A DNA stretch of 64,000 bases from Metabacillus niabensis. Its GTDB lineage: Bacteria; Bacillota; Bacilli; Bacillales; Bacillaceae. A model generated the notes under the pieces. That model worked only from the letters and a program-made list of their open reading frames with translations, was not told the origin of the DNA and made no database searches. Every line of letters begins with the position of its first letter. Within the stretch, counting starts at the first letter, position 1. Below, piece after piece: positions 54,696-62,295 of the stretch. The translations under genes were made by a program, and so were the position numbers. The stretch is taken from positions 62,001-126,000 of the forward strand of contig NZ_JAIVLH010000008.1 in NCBI RefSeq assembly GCF_020524345.1. The letters run 5' to 3'.

Positions 54696-55769
54696 ATGAT
54701 TGCAAAACAAAAATTTTCATTATTCTTAACATTACTAATTTTTATAGTTTTACTCGCACTAGCTGGTTGTTCAGGTGGTGAGCAAACAAATGCAAAATCT
54801 GAACCTACTTCAACTGAAGAATCTACTAAGGAAACAGCGGAATCAGAAGAAACAACAGAGTATCCAATCGTGATTAAACATGCACTTGGTGAAACAACAA
54901 TTGAAGAAAAGCCTGAACGTGTTGCTACGATTCAATGGTCAAACCATGATGTGGCTCTTGCTCTTGGTGTTGTGCCTGTAGGTTTCTCAGCTGCAAACTA
55001 CGGTGTTCAAGATGATAGCGGAATGTTACCTTGGACTGCAGATCAATTAAAAGAACTTGGTGCCGAAACACCAACTATTTTCCAAGATACTGACGGTTTA
55101 GATTTTGAAGCAATTGCTGACTCTAATCCAGATGTCATTCTTGCAGCATATTCAGGTATTACTCAAGAAGAATATGATACATTAAGTGAAATTGCTCCCG
55201 TTGTCGCCTATCAAACCAGCCCTTGGGTAGCTTCATGGCGTGAACAAGTTACATACAATGCAATGGGTATGGGTATGGAAGAAGAAGGTAAACAACTGAT
55301 TGCCGATACAGAGAAACTAATTGAAGAAAAAGTAAATGAACATGCTGAAATTAAAGGTAAAAAGGCCGCATTCGTAAGTATTAGTGCCGATGATTTATCT
55401 AAATTCTATATCTACTCACCAGGAGACCCACGTGGTGCATTCCTTAATGAGTTAGGGATGGAATACCCTGAAAGTATTACAAGTCAAATCACTGATCCAA
55501 ATAGTTTCTTTATAGAAGTAAGTGCTGAAAATGCAGATATGCTTAACGATGCTGACATTCTGGTATCATACGGCGATGAAAATACACTTGCAGCTCTTCA
55601 AGCTGATCCAATCCTTGGGAAAATCCCAGCGGTAGAGAGAGGTTCTGTCGTCATTATTGGAGATAACACTCCACTTGCAGCAGCTGGAACTCCTAGCCCA
55701 CTTGCAATTGAATACTCAATTGACGAGTACTTAACATTACTCTCAGAAGCTTCAAGCAAAGTTCAATAA
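54696..55769 (+). CDS. Iron-siderophore ABC importer, substrate-binding lipoprotein
   Basis: A 357-residue lipoprotein. The lipobox is LAGC near residue 25, followed by a Ser/Thr/Glu-rich linker. The FecB/FhuD-type bilobal domain covers residues 58-355, with KPERVATIQWSNHDVALALGVVPVGF and NPDVILAAYSGITQEEYD. It binds a ferric siderophore on the cell surface. It is first in an operon with two FecCD permeases and an ATPase, behind a perfect Fur box. The siderophore class is unknown. Confidence 0.93.
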   Translation: MIAKQKFSLFLTLLIFIVLLALAGCSGGEQTNAKSEPTSTEESTKETAESEETTEYPIVIKHALGETTIEEKPERVATIQWSNHDVALALGVVPVGFSAANYGVQDDSGMLPWTADQLKELGAETPTIFQDTDGLDFEAIADSNPDVILAAYSGITQEEYDTLSEIAPVVAYQTSPWVASWREQVTYNAMGMGMEEEGKQLIADTEKLIEEKVNEHAEIKGKKAAFVSISADDLSKFYIYSPGDPRGAFLNELGMEYPESITSQITDPNSFFIEVSAENADMLNDADILVSYGDENTLAALQADPILGKIPAVERGSVVIIGDNTPLAAAGTPSPLAIEYSIDEYLTLLSEASSKVQ

Positions 55770-55770
55770 A

Positions 55771-56805
55771 ATGAGTAATATATCCGTTTCAGAAAATAAG
55801 CAGTTACATTTACCGAAAAATTTCATAACAGTTCTTATACTTTCGATTGTCTTACTCGGTATTTGTGTATTGGCTTCTCTTGCTTTTGGATCTCGAACAG
55901 TTGGATGGAATGAGTTAATGGACGGCTTATTCCATCCTGAAATACAGACTCACGGAGCAAATGTTGTTCGCCAAAGAATGGCTAGAACTGTATTTAGTAT
56001 TATGTGTGGTGCTGCATTGGGAGTTTCTGGATCTCTGATGCAATCAGTCACTCGTAATCCTATTGCAGACCCTAGTATATTAGGGGTTAACACAGGTGCA
56101 GCACTATTTGTCGTTTGTGGGATTTCATTTTTTAATATAGGTACTGCTAGTCAATACATTTGGCTTGCATTAGCAGGAGCGATCATAACTGCCATTTTTG
56201 TATTCGGAATTGGTTCGATGGGGAGTGGCGGTGCCACGCCCCTTAAACTTGTTTTAGCGGGTGCTGCTACTAGTGCTGCGTTATCATCCCTTGTCATGGC
56301 CATTATGATTCCCCGCTCAAACGTTATGGATCAATTTAGATTTTGGCAGGTTGGTAGTGTCGGATCAGGAAATTGGAGCTCTATCTCTCTTTTTATTCCT
56401 TTTCTTATTATCGGAATACTAATCGCCATCTTCACAGCTCCAGCACTAAATGCATTAGCATTAGGTGATGAAGCAGCTAAAGGATTAGGTGTACGCACAG
56501 GAACACTTAGACTTGTTGCTGCCTTTGGTGGAGTATTATTGTGTGGTGCTGCAACAGCACTTGCAGGTCCTATTGGATTTATAGGATTATTAGCAACACA
56601 TGTGATTCGGCTCATTATTGGTCCTGATTTGCGATATATTATCCCAATGTCAGCTCTTTCAGGTGCCATTATCTTAACTATATCAGATGTATGCGGTCGA
56701 ATTTTAGGAAGTCCTGGTGAGCTTGAGGTTGGTGTTGTTACTGCATTTATTGGAGCTCCTATTTTAATTTTAATAACTATGAAAGCGAAAATGCGTACGT
56801 TATGA
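55771..56805 (+). CDS. Iron-siderophore ABC importer, FecCD permease 1
   Basis: A 344-residue membrane protein with about 9-10 TM helices. Family motifs are VVRQRMARTVFSIMCGAALGVSGSLMQSVTRNPIADPSILGVNTGAA and GPIGFIGLLATHVIRLIIGPDLRY. It starts two bases after the binding-protein stop and overlaps the second permease by four bases. It forms the channel as a heterodimer with the next gene product. Confidence 0.94.
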   Translation: MSNISVSENKQLHLPKNFITVLILSIVLLGICVLASLAFGSRTVGWNELMDGLFHPEIQTHGANVVRQRMARTVFSIMCGAALGVSGSLMQSVTRNPIADPSILGVNTGAALFVVCGISFFNIGTASQYIWLALAGAIITAIFVFGIGSMGSGGATPLKLVLAGAATSAALSSLVMAIMIPRSNVMDQFRFWQVGSVGSGNWSSISLFIPFLIIGILIAIFTAPALNALALGDEAAKGLGVRTGTLRLVAAFGGVLLCGAATALAGPIGFIGLLATHVIRLIIGPDLRYIIPMSALSGAIILTISDVCGRILGSPGELEVGVVTAFIGAPILILITMKAKMRTL

Positions 56806-57833
56806 TGAATGAATCTATAAATCTTATTATAATAGGTAGAAAAAAGAGACATCGTCGTTATATCCTCGTGACTTCCTTACTTGCAATCATCGCATTTGCT
56901 CTATGCTGCACAATGCTTATGCTTGGAAACACGATTTATCCTGTTTCAGATGTCATAAACGTCCTGCTTGGTGAAAAAGTAAAAGGTGCCTCATTTGCAG
57001 TGGGAACAATTCGTTTCCCAAGAATGGTTGCAGGTGTTTTTGCCGGATTTGCTTTCGGTGTTGCCGGACATGTATTTCAAACGATGCTTCGTAATCCCCT
57101 TGCAAATCCAAATGTTATCGGAATAACAACTGGTTCAAGTGCTGCGGCTGTTTTTTGTATCATCGTTCTTCATGCAAGTAATACCTTTGTTTCTATTGCT
57201 TCTATTATTGGAGGACTTACTACAGTAATCGTTATTTTTCTATTATCAAAGGGTACTTCATTTTCAATTGGCAGGTTAATTTTAATAGGAATTGGTATTC
57301 AAGCCATGCTGAATGCAGTTGTATCTTACTTATTATTGATTGGTCAACAACAGGATATCCCTACTGCTATGAGATGGCTAAGTGGTAGTCTTAATGGAGC
57401 TAAAATGGAGGAACTCTCCCCTCTTATGATAACAGTTCTTATCTTTGCACCAATTATTATCGCGTTCGGGAAAAAATTAGATATGTTAGAACTTGGGGAA
57501 CAAGCAGCAACATCACTTGGAGTCGATACGAATAAGACACGATTTGTACTTATTTTCAGTTCGGTTCTTATTATTGCGTTAGCTACCGCTACAACAGGAC
57601 CTATCGCATTTATCGCGTTCCTTTCCGGACCTATTGCAAAAAGACTAGTTGGTGTTGGTTTCTCCAGTATTATACCAGCAGGTCTAGTTGGTATCATTTT
57701 AGTTTTAGCATCAGATCTTGTAGGACAATTCGCATTCGTTGCCAGATATCCTGTAGGCGTCATCACAGGTATTCTTGGAGCACCATACTTGATTTACTTG
57801 CTAATCCGAATGAATCGAAAGGGAGATTTATAA
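56802..57833 (+). CDS. Iron-siderophore ABC importer, FecCD permease 2
   Basis: A 343-residue FecCD paralogue with RFPRMVAGVFAGFAFGVAGHVFQTMLRNPLANPNVIGITTGSS and GPIAFIAFLSGPIAKRLVG. The shared motif layout with the first permease shows an old duplication. The stop overlaps the ATPase start by one base (TAATG), as expected in a tightly coupled importer operon. Confidence 0.94.
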   Translation: MMNESINLIIIGRKKRHRRYILVTSLLAIIAFALCCTMLMLGNTIYPVSDVINVLLGEKVKGASFAVGTIRFPRMVAGVFAGFAFGVAGHVFQTMLRNPLANPNVIGITTGSSAAAVFCIIVLHASNTFVSIASIIGGLTTVIVIFLLSKGTSFSIGRLILIGIGIQAMLNAVVSYLLLIGQQQDIPTAMRWLSGSLNGAKMEELSPLMITVLIFAPIIIAFGKKLDMLELGEQAATSLGVDTNKTRFVLIFSSVLIIALATATTGPIAFIAFLSGPIAKRLVGVGFSSIIPAGLVGIILVLASDLVGQFAFVARYPVGVITGILGAPYLIYLLIRMNRKGDL

Positions 57834-58651
57834 TGAAACCGATACATGCTTTTCAAGCTGAAGGAATAACCGCTGGGTATGATAATAAAAAGATCTTGCA
57901 TGATGTAAGTATTTCAATTCCAAGCAACAAAATAAGCATTATTATTGGAGCCAACGGTTGTGGTAAGTCTACCCTGCTTAAAACAATGGCTAGGCTGATC
58001 AAACCTACTTCCGGGCAAGTTACCTTGGGAGGAAAACCAATTCATAAAATTCCACCAAAACAGTTAGCCCGTATATTAGGACTTTTACCACAATCACCAA
58101 TTGTTCCTGAGGGAATCACCGTTGCAGATTTAGTTGGACGGGGGAGATTTCCACACCAAACATTTCTAAAAGGATGGACAAAAAAAGATTATGAAGCCGT
58201 CGGTGAAGCAATGGAAATCATGAAAATCACTGAATTTGCCGACCGGCATATTGATGAGCTTTCAGGTGGTCAAAGACAGCGCGTATGGATTGCAATGGCT
58301 CTGGCACAACAAACAGACATATTATTTCTTGACGAACCGACAACCTATTTAGATATCACCTACCAAGTCGAAATTCTCGACCTGCTAACAGATCTTAATC
58401 GAAAATATGGAACAACCATTGTCATGGTTCTTCATGATATCAACCTGTCAGCACGTTATGCAGACCATATCTTTGCTCTTCATAAAGGAAAGCTTGTCGC
58501 GGAAGGCGAGCCGGCAGAGGTTATTACAAGTACATTGATTGAAGATATTTTTGGTCTTCATTGTACTGTAGTAGATGACCCTATATCAGGTTCTCCTTCT
58601 GTGGTGCCGATTGGGCGGCATCATGTGAATAGGGAATTGATTCCTAGTTAA
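57833..58651 (+). CDS. Iron-siderophore ABC importer, ATPase
   Basis: A 272-residue FecE/FhuC-type ATPase. Walker A is IIGANGCGKSTLLKT, the signature is [16 protein letters not shown], Walker B is ILFLDEPTTYLDI and the switch is VLHDINLSARYAD. The TYLDI segment is typical of siderophore ATPases. It is the last gene of the Fur-controlled operon, followed by a hairpin at 58737. Confidence 0.95.
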   Translation: MKPIHAFQAEGITAGYDNKKILHDVSISIPSNKISIIIGANGCGKSTLLKTMARLIKPTSGQVTLGGKPIHKIPPKQLARILGLLPQSPIVPEGITVADLVGRGRFPHQTFLKGWTKKDYEAVGEAMEIMKITEFADRHIDELSGGQRQRVWIAMALAQQTDILFLDEPTTYLDITYQVEILDLLTDLNRKYGTTIVMVLHDINLSARYADHIFALHKGKLVAEGEPAEVITSTLIEDIFGLHCTVVDDPISGSPSVVPIGRHHVNRELIPS

Positions 58652-58736
58652 AGATATGTTTTTGTGTGGTTTCGTTTATAGGGGAATGTTCGTAACCTTT
58701 TAAACCGAATAGACTCTTCCTTATGGATTGAAAATC

Positions 58737-58770
58737 AAAGACCACATTCAATGCTAATGGAGTGGTCTTT
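58737..58770. terminator. Terminator between the siderophore operon and the LacI gene
   Basis: AAAGACCAC and GTGGTCTTT are exact complements with a 16-base loop. T-rich sequence follows on the + strand; it may stop both converging units. Confidence 0.72.
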
Positions 58771-58870
58771 CTTTCCATAAAACTTTTTTCCAGAAAGTTA
58801 ATTTCTATCTATTTACTAAGTTCCTTTCTAGCAGCTCTAATTACAGTTCAACTCTTCCATTCAAAGAATG

Positions 58871-59950
58871 CTATTTAGTTTCGTCATTACTTTTAATTGC
58901 TTGACAAGACTCTCTTTTGATAAGTGTAGCATTTACCTTTTCCACAATCCCTCGTTGCTGTTCTTTCTCAATAGATTCAATAAGAAGTGTTGTTGCTTTT
59001 TTAGCGATATCCGAAAATGAAATTTCGACTGTTGTTAGTGGTGGATTTAGATAAGATGAAAAAAATGAGTTATCGAATCCAATGATTGAAATATCTTCTG
59101 GAATACGTAACCCTAATTCACTTATTGCTTTATATGCACCAATTACCATCGTATCATTGCTTACAAAAATGGCTGTTGGCGGATTGGGCCCTCTAAGGAG
59201 ATATTTTACACCTTCGTATCCACTGCTCTCCGTAAAATCACCATGGTAAATAGCATCCTTTGTCATCTCTATTCCGTGTTGCATTAGCGTTGTTTCGAAG
59301 CCTGCTAGCCTTTCTTTTGCAGACAATTTATTTAAATTTCCGGTAATAATACCAATAGAAGTATGTCCAAGTTCCAATAAGTACGATACCGCCTTAACGC
59401 TACCTTCATAGTTATCCGCATTAATATAGATCGCATTGTGATTTGTGTTATAAACTTCACTCGTATCTATCATAGCAATGAAATGTTTTTGTTCTATCAG
59501 ATTAAATATAAGATCGTTTTCTGCTTCCTGCGTCCCTACAAAAATGGCTCCATCAATTATCTTTTGATAAAAAATACTTTGGACTTTTTTTAAATCTTCT
59601 TTTGAATATGCAATAGAGATAAGGACATAATAATCCATTTTATTTGCTTGGTCACTAACTGCACTAACAATTGGAGAAAAAAACGGGTTATCATGTATTA
59701 AAGTATCATCCGTTGATTTAATATGATGAGGTTCCTCATTATCTTTTATATCTAATAAAATGATTGCAATCATTTTATTTTTTACGCCAGCTAACTTTTG
59801 TGCTGAAGCATTGGGAGCATAATTGTATTCTTCAATGGCTTTCCAAACCTTTTCTCTTGTGGATTGTGGTATATCTGGATAATTATTAATAACTCTTGAT
59901 ATTGTACTTCTAGATAATCCTAAAAGTTTAGCTAAGTCCTCACTGCGCAT
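58871..59950 (-). CDS. LacI-family regulator of the beta-glucan locus
   Basis: A 359-residue regulator. The N-terminal HTH begins RSEDLAKLLGLSRSTISRVINNYPDI, followed by the hinge YAPNASAQKLAG. The periplasmic-binding-like sugar domain shows GAIFVGTQ, DNYEGSVKAVSYLLELGHTSIGIITG and FVSNDTMVIGAYKAISELGLRIPEDISIIGFDNS. It sits next to lichenase. LacI-type palindromes GAAACCGGTTTC and GAAAGCGGTTTC upstream of the divergent GH16 gene are its likely targets. I see none at its own promoter. The inducer is probably a beta-glucan oligosaccharide, by inference. Confidence 0.92.
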   Translation of the reverse strand: MRSEDLAKLLGLSRSTISRVINNYPDIPQSTREKVWKAIEEYNYAPNASAQKLAGVKNKMIAIILLDIKDNEEPHHIKSTDDTLIHDNPFFSPIVSAVSDQANKMDYYVLISIAYSKEDLKKVQSIFYQKIIDGAIFVGTQEAENDLIFNLIEQKHFIAMIDTSEVYNTNHNAIYINADNYEGSVKAVSYLLELGHTSIGIITGNLNKLSAKERLAGFETTLMQHGIEMTKDAIYHGDFTESSGYEGVKYLLRGPNPPTAIFVSNDTMVIGAYKAISELGLRIPEDISIIGFDNSFFSSYLNPPLTTVEISFSDIAKKATTLLIESIEKEQQRGIVEKVNATLIKRESCQAIKSNDETK

Positions 59951-60036
59951 AAAGTCTCCACCTAATCACTGATATTTATCATATTATATCAGAAAATATA
60001 GTTGGTGATTTATTCCATGTTCATTTATTTTTCATA

Positions 60037-60081
60037 TAAAAAGAGGCTTCCATAAGGTCAAGTACCCTTTTGGACAACCTC
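60037..60081 (-). terminator. Terminator of the lichenase gene
   Basis: On the minus strand GAGG, TCC and AGG pair in order with CCT, GGA and CCTC around an 8-base loop. TTTTT follows. It separates the lichenase gene from lacI-type gene behind it. Confidence 0.65.
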
Positions 60082-60123
60082 CGCTCCGTGTTTTAGAGTA
60101 ACAATTTTTTCACTACCAATAGA

Positions 60124-61263
60124 CTATTCATTTTTAAACCAGAATTCTCTTAAATTAGCTGCTCCATTCGTAGACACAATGAATATATCCTGTGTTCCCT
60201 TTGCAGTTACATCTAATGATGGGGTACCACTCCATTGATAGTTAGACCAATCACCAGTTGGACCATAGTTAACAGATCCGATTCTTTGTCCATTAGGACT
60301 ACCTAGTCTAATATCAAAACTACCACTTTCCGGTGAAGCATAGCTAACAGCAAATGCATTATACCCTGTGGATAAATCAACGCTATCAAATTTAATCCAG
60401 TTACCAGAATGAAACGTCCCTACGCCACAATTCCAAGATGTTACCCCACTTGAACCTGTAAAATCACACGCTTTCAATTGAAAGTCAGGAGCAATTGAAG
60501 GAGCAGAACCTCCACTATTTGGTGTATATCGCACCCATTCATAGGAGGCATTAGCATCCTCTCCTCCATATGCCCCTGCCCATTCATCAATGTTGTACGT
60601 ATTCCACATATTCATCATGATTTTACTCGGATTACTCGGAAGGTTATCTGTTGCTGTAGCTACCAACTCACCATTGACATACCATCTAATATAGTCCTCC
60701 TGCCAATCAAATGCATACGTATTAAAACTAGCTGAAGCATCAAATCCTAAATCGTGAAGTATCTCATTCCCTCCTACACCGTTTGTGTAATAATTGAATT
60801 GAACCTTCGAAGTGTCGTTTCCTAGAAATTCAATATCAATCTCATCCCAAGGAGCTCCATTATATGAAGGCCCTGTATATGTGAAGAAAGAAGAAATTAC
60901 CCCCGATACATTTGCTGGTTTCATAGATACTTCGTACAAACCATATCCATAGAAATTACTGGTCACATACTCTGCACATTCATAGTTATACGGTGCTGCG
61001 TATGAATTATTTGTACGAAGAGACAATTCCATTATACCACCATTAAAATTTACCCTATTTTCACTCCAATGACACCCAAAAAAAGGATCTCCATTCCTCC
61101 ATCCATTAGAAATCTGCCAGTTTTGCCCATCATGACTTTGGAATGAATGATAAACTTCGTCCTCTGATATTGGGTTTTGCGCATAAGTCACCACCATAAA
61201 AGACATCATTATTAGCGTCAGCATTGTAATTCTAATAGTTTTAATAATTTTAATTGTAACCAC
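60124..61263 (-). CDS. Secreted endo-beta-1,3-1,4-glucanase (lichenase), GH16 with CBM6
   Basis: Up to 379 residues. A signal peptide ending TYAQ precedes a GH16 domain (about 35-250) close to B. subtilis BglS, with GYGLYEVSMKPA, the catalytic WDEIDIEFLG, and KVQFNYYTNGVGGNE. A CBM6 domain forms the C terminus (about 255-378). It cleaves mixed-linkage beta-glucan or lichenan. The start is unusual: GTG 61263 overlaps the AGGAG itself. The better-spaced codon is ATT at 61252-61254, which would give a normal signal peptide starting with MKIIKTIRIT. No in-frame ATG has a ribosome site. Confidence 0.9.
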   Translation of the reverse strand: MVTIKIIKTIRITMLTLIMMSFMVVTYAQNPISEDEVYHSFQSHDGQNWQISNGWRNGDPFFGCHWSENRVNFNGGIMELSLRTNNSYAAPYNYECAEYVTSNFYGYGLYEVSMKPANVSGVISSFFTYTGPSYNGAPWDEIDIEFLGNDTSKVQFNYYTNGVGGNEILHDLGFDASASFNTYAFDWQEDYIRWYVNGELVATATDNLPSNPSKIMMNMWNTYNIDEWAGAYGGEDANASYEWVRYTPNSGGSAPSIAPDFQLKACDFTGSSGVTSWNCGVGTFHSGNWIKFDSVDLSTGYNAFAVSYASPESGSFDIRLGSPNGQRIGSVNYGPTGDWSNYQWSGTPSLDVTAKGTQDIFIVSTNGAANLREFWFKNE

Positions 61264-61516
61264 TCCTAAATTTAGTTTGAATTACAGAATAATTTACTAT
61301 ACTTTAGACTGACTTTGATGCTAGCAATGTTGTTTACTCTATTACTTTTCTTCTTAACGACAATAAGCTAAGAGAACATATTAATAAATTGTTATATAAG
61401 GGGTGGATGTAGTAATAATCTATTAGCGTCTTTGTCGTCAGATTCTTTAATGTATTCAACGCTTTCTCTACACCATCTTATTTAACTGGCACTTAAGTGT
61501 CTGGAGGATTTCCATC

Positions 61517-61757
61517 TTATCTTCTACCTTTTTTAGCCAATACATTGTCAATAAACACACCTTGTACTTCTGGTGATGTTAATCCACCATCATCTTCCCC
61601 TAAAGCAAAGCCAATATAGCAACCGCAGGGACAGAAGGTACTTTCTTTCCATATGTGTAAGTATAAAATTCCAAAGTTATTGATGATATTTGATTAAGAG
61701 ATCCTTTCCAATTGTTATTTCCATCTGTCTTAAATTCTACTTTAATGGATTAACAGG
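61517..61757 (-). pseudogene. Remnant of a carbohydrate-binding module or glycosidase C terminus
   Basis: On the minus strand the sequence reads IKVEFKTDGNNNWKGSLNQI, SSITLEFYTYTYGKKVPSVP, then after a frameshift near 61620 GCYIGFALGEDDGGLTSPEV, QGVFIDNVLAKKGRR and a stop. The pattern and the ending FIDNV are typical of the last strands of a beta-sandwich carbohydrate-binding module. No start or catalytic part is left. Confidence 0.6.
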
Positions 61758-61805
61758 TTTTAAATCAGTTTCTTAAAATATAAGTTTGTTAAATAATCAC
61801 TCTTA

Positions 61806-61821
61806 ACTAACGCGCGTTAGT
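61806..61821. promoter_or_regulatory. 16-bp perfect palindrome ACTAACGCGCGTTAGT
   Basis: A perfect 16-base palindrome with a CGCG centre in otherwise AT-rich DNA. LacI-family operators have a central CG, and a 16-base perfect palindrome is unlikely by chance. It may bind a second regulator of the locus. Confidence 0.55.
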
Positions 61822-61884
61822 AAAAGAGTTAAAAAAAAACATTATTCACAGTAATATATTTTCAAAGTTGTTTGCTAGAAGAAA

Positions 61885-61899
61885 CCGAAAACGTTTTCA
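61885..61899. promoter_or_regulatory. LacI/CcpA-type palindrome GAAAACGTTTTC
   Basis: GAAAACGTTTTC at 61887-61898 is a perfect 12-bp palindrome. Read on the minus strand, the surrounding 15 bases match the cre consensus at all but the last position. It may be a cre site for catabolite control of one or both GH16 genes. Confidence 0.55.
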
Positions 61900-62051
61900 A
61901 TAACGATGTTAAACTATAAGTCAGAAAATTTCAATCACTTTCCCTAAAAAATTTGTTGCCTTTTTCATATTTGAAATCCACTAATCAAATTAATTGTCTT
62001 TTATACAAGAACTGGGCATTATGAAATTGATTAATGTTACACAAAATAATA

Positions 62052-62078
62052 TTGACAGCAACAATAAACTTTTATAAC
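62052..62078 (+). promoter_or_regulatory. Probable promoter of the rightward GH16 gene
   Basis: TTGACA at 62052-62057 and TATAAC at 62073-62078 with 15 bases between. A LacI-type operator begins nine bases after the -10 box, at the expected start point. Confidence 0.5.
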
Positions 62079-62086
62079 CTAAAAAA

Positions 62087-62098
62087 GAAAGCGGTTTC
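62087..62098. promoter_or_regulatory. LacI-type operator GAAAGCGGTTTC
   Basis: GAAA and TTTC arms around GCGG. It overlaps the predicted transcription start of the GH16 gene. It differs from the downstream palindrome GAAACCGGTTTC by one base. Confidence 0.6.
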
Positions 62099-62213
62099 CA
62101 AAAACTTAGGATAAATAAAGAGATAACTAGAATAGCATTTTAAGCAATTTCACTTTGAATTATTATCTATTTACCTTTTTCAAGTAGTATAAGAATATTT
62201 TATACATTTAATA

Positions 62214-62225
62214 GAAACCGGTTTC
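62214..62225. promoter_or_regulatory. LacI-type operator GAAACCGGTTTC
   Basis: A perfect 12-bp palindrome 127 bases after its sister site (about 12 helical turns). Two dimers could loop the DNA between them. It lies 70 bases before the GH16 start codon. Confidence 0.65.
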
Positions 62226-62295
62226 CTTATTAATCTAAAGGCGGTGATTAATTTTAACAACTTTTAGTACTAAAATTCTAAAAATTTGGAGGTTA

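Larger units (their letters stand above)
61264..62295. other. Control region between the two divergent GH16 genes
   Basis: About 1030 bases of AT-rich DNA. It contains the decayed 3' end of a carbohydrate-binding gene, a 16-bp palindrome, three LacI/cre-type palindromes and a promoter for the rightward GH16 gene. No intact gene is visible. The individual elements are listed separately. Confidence 0.6.
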
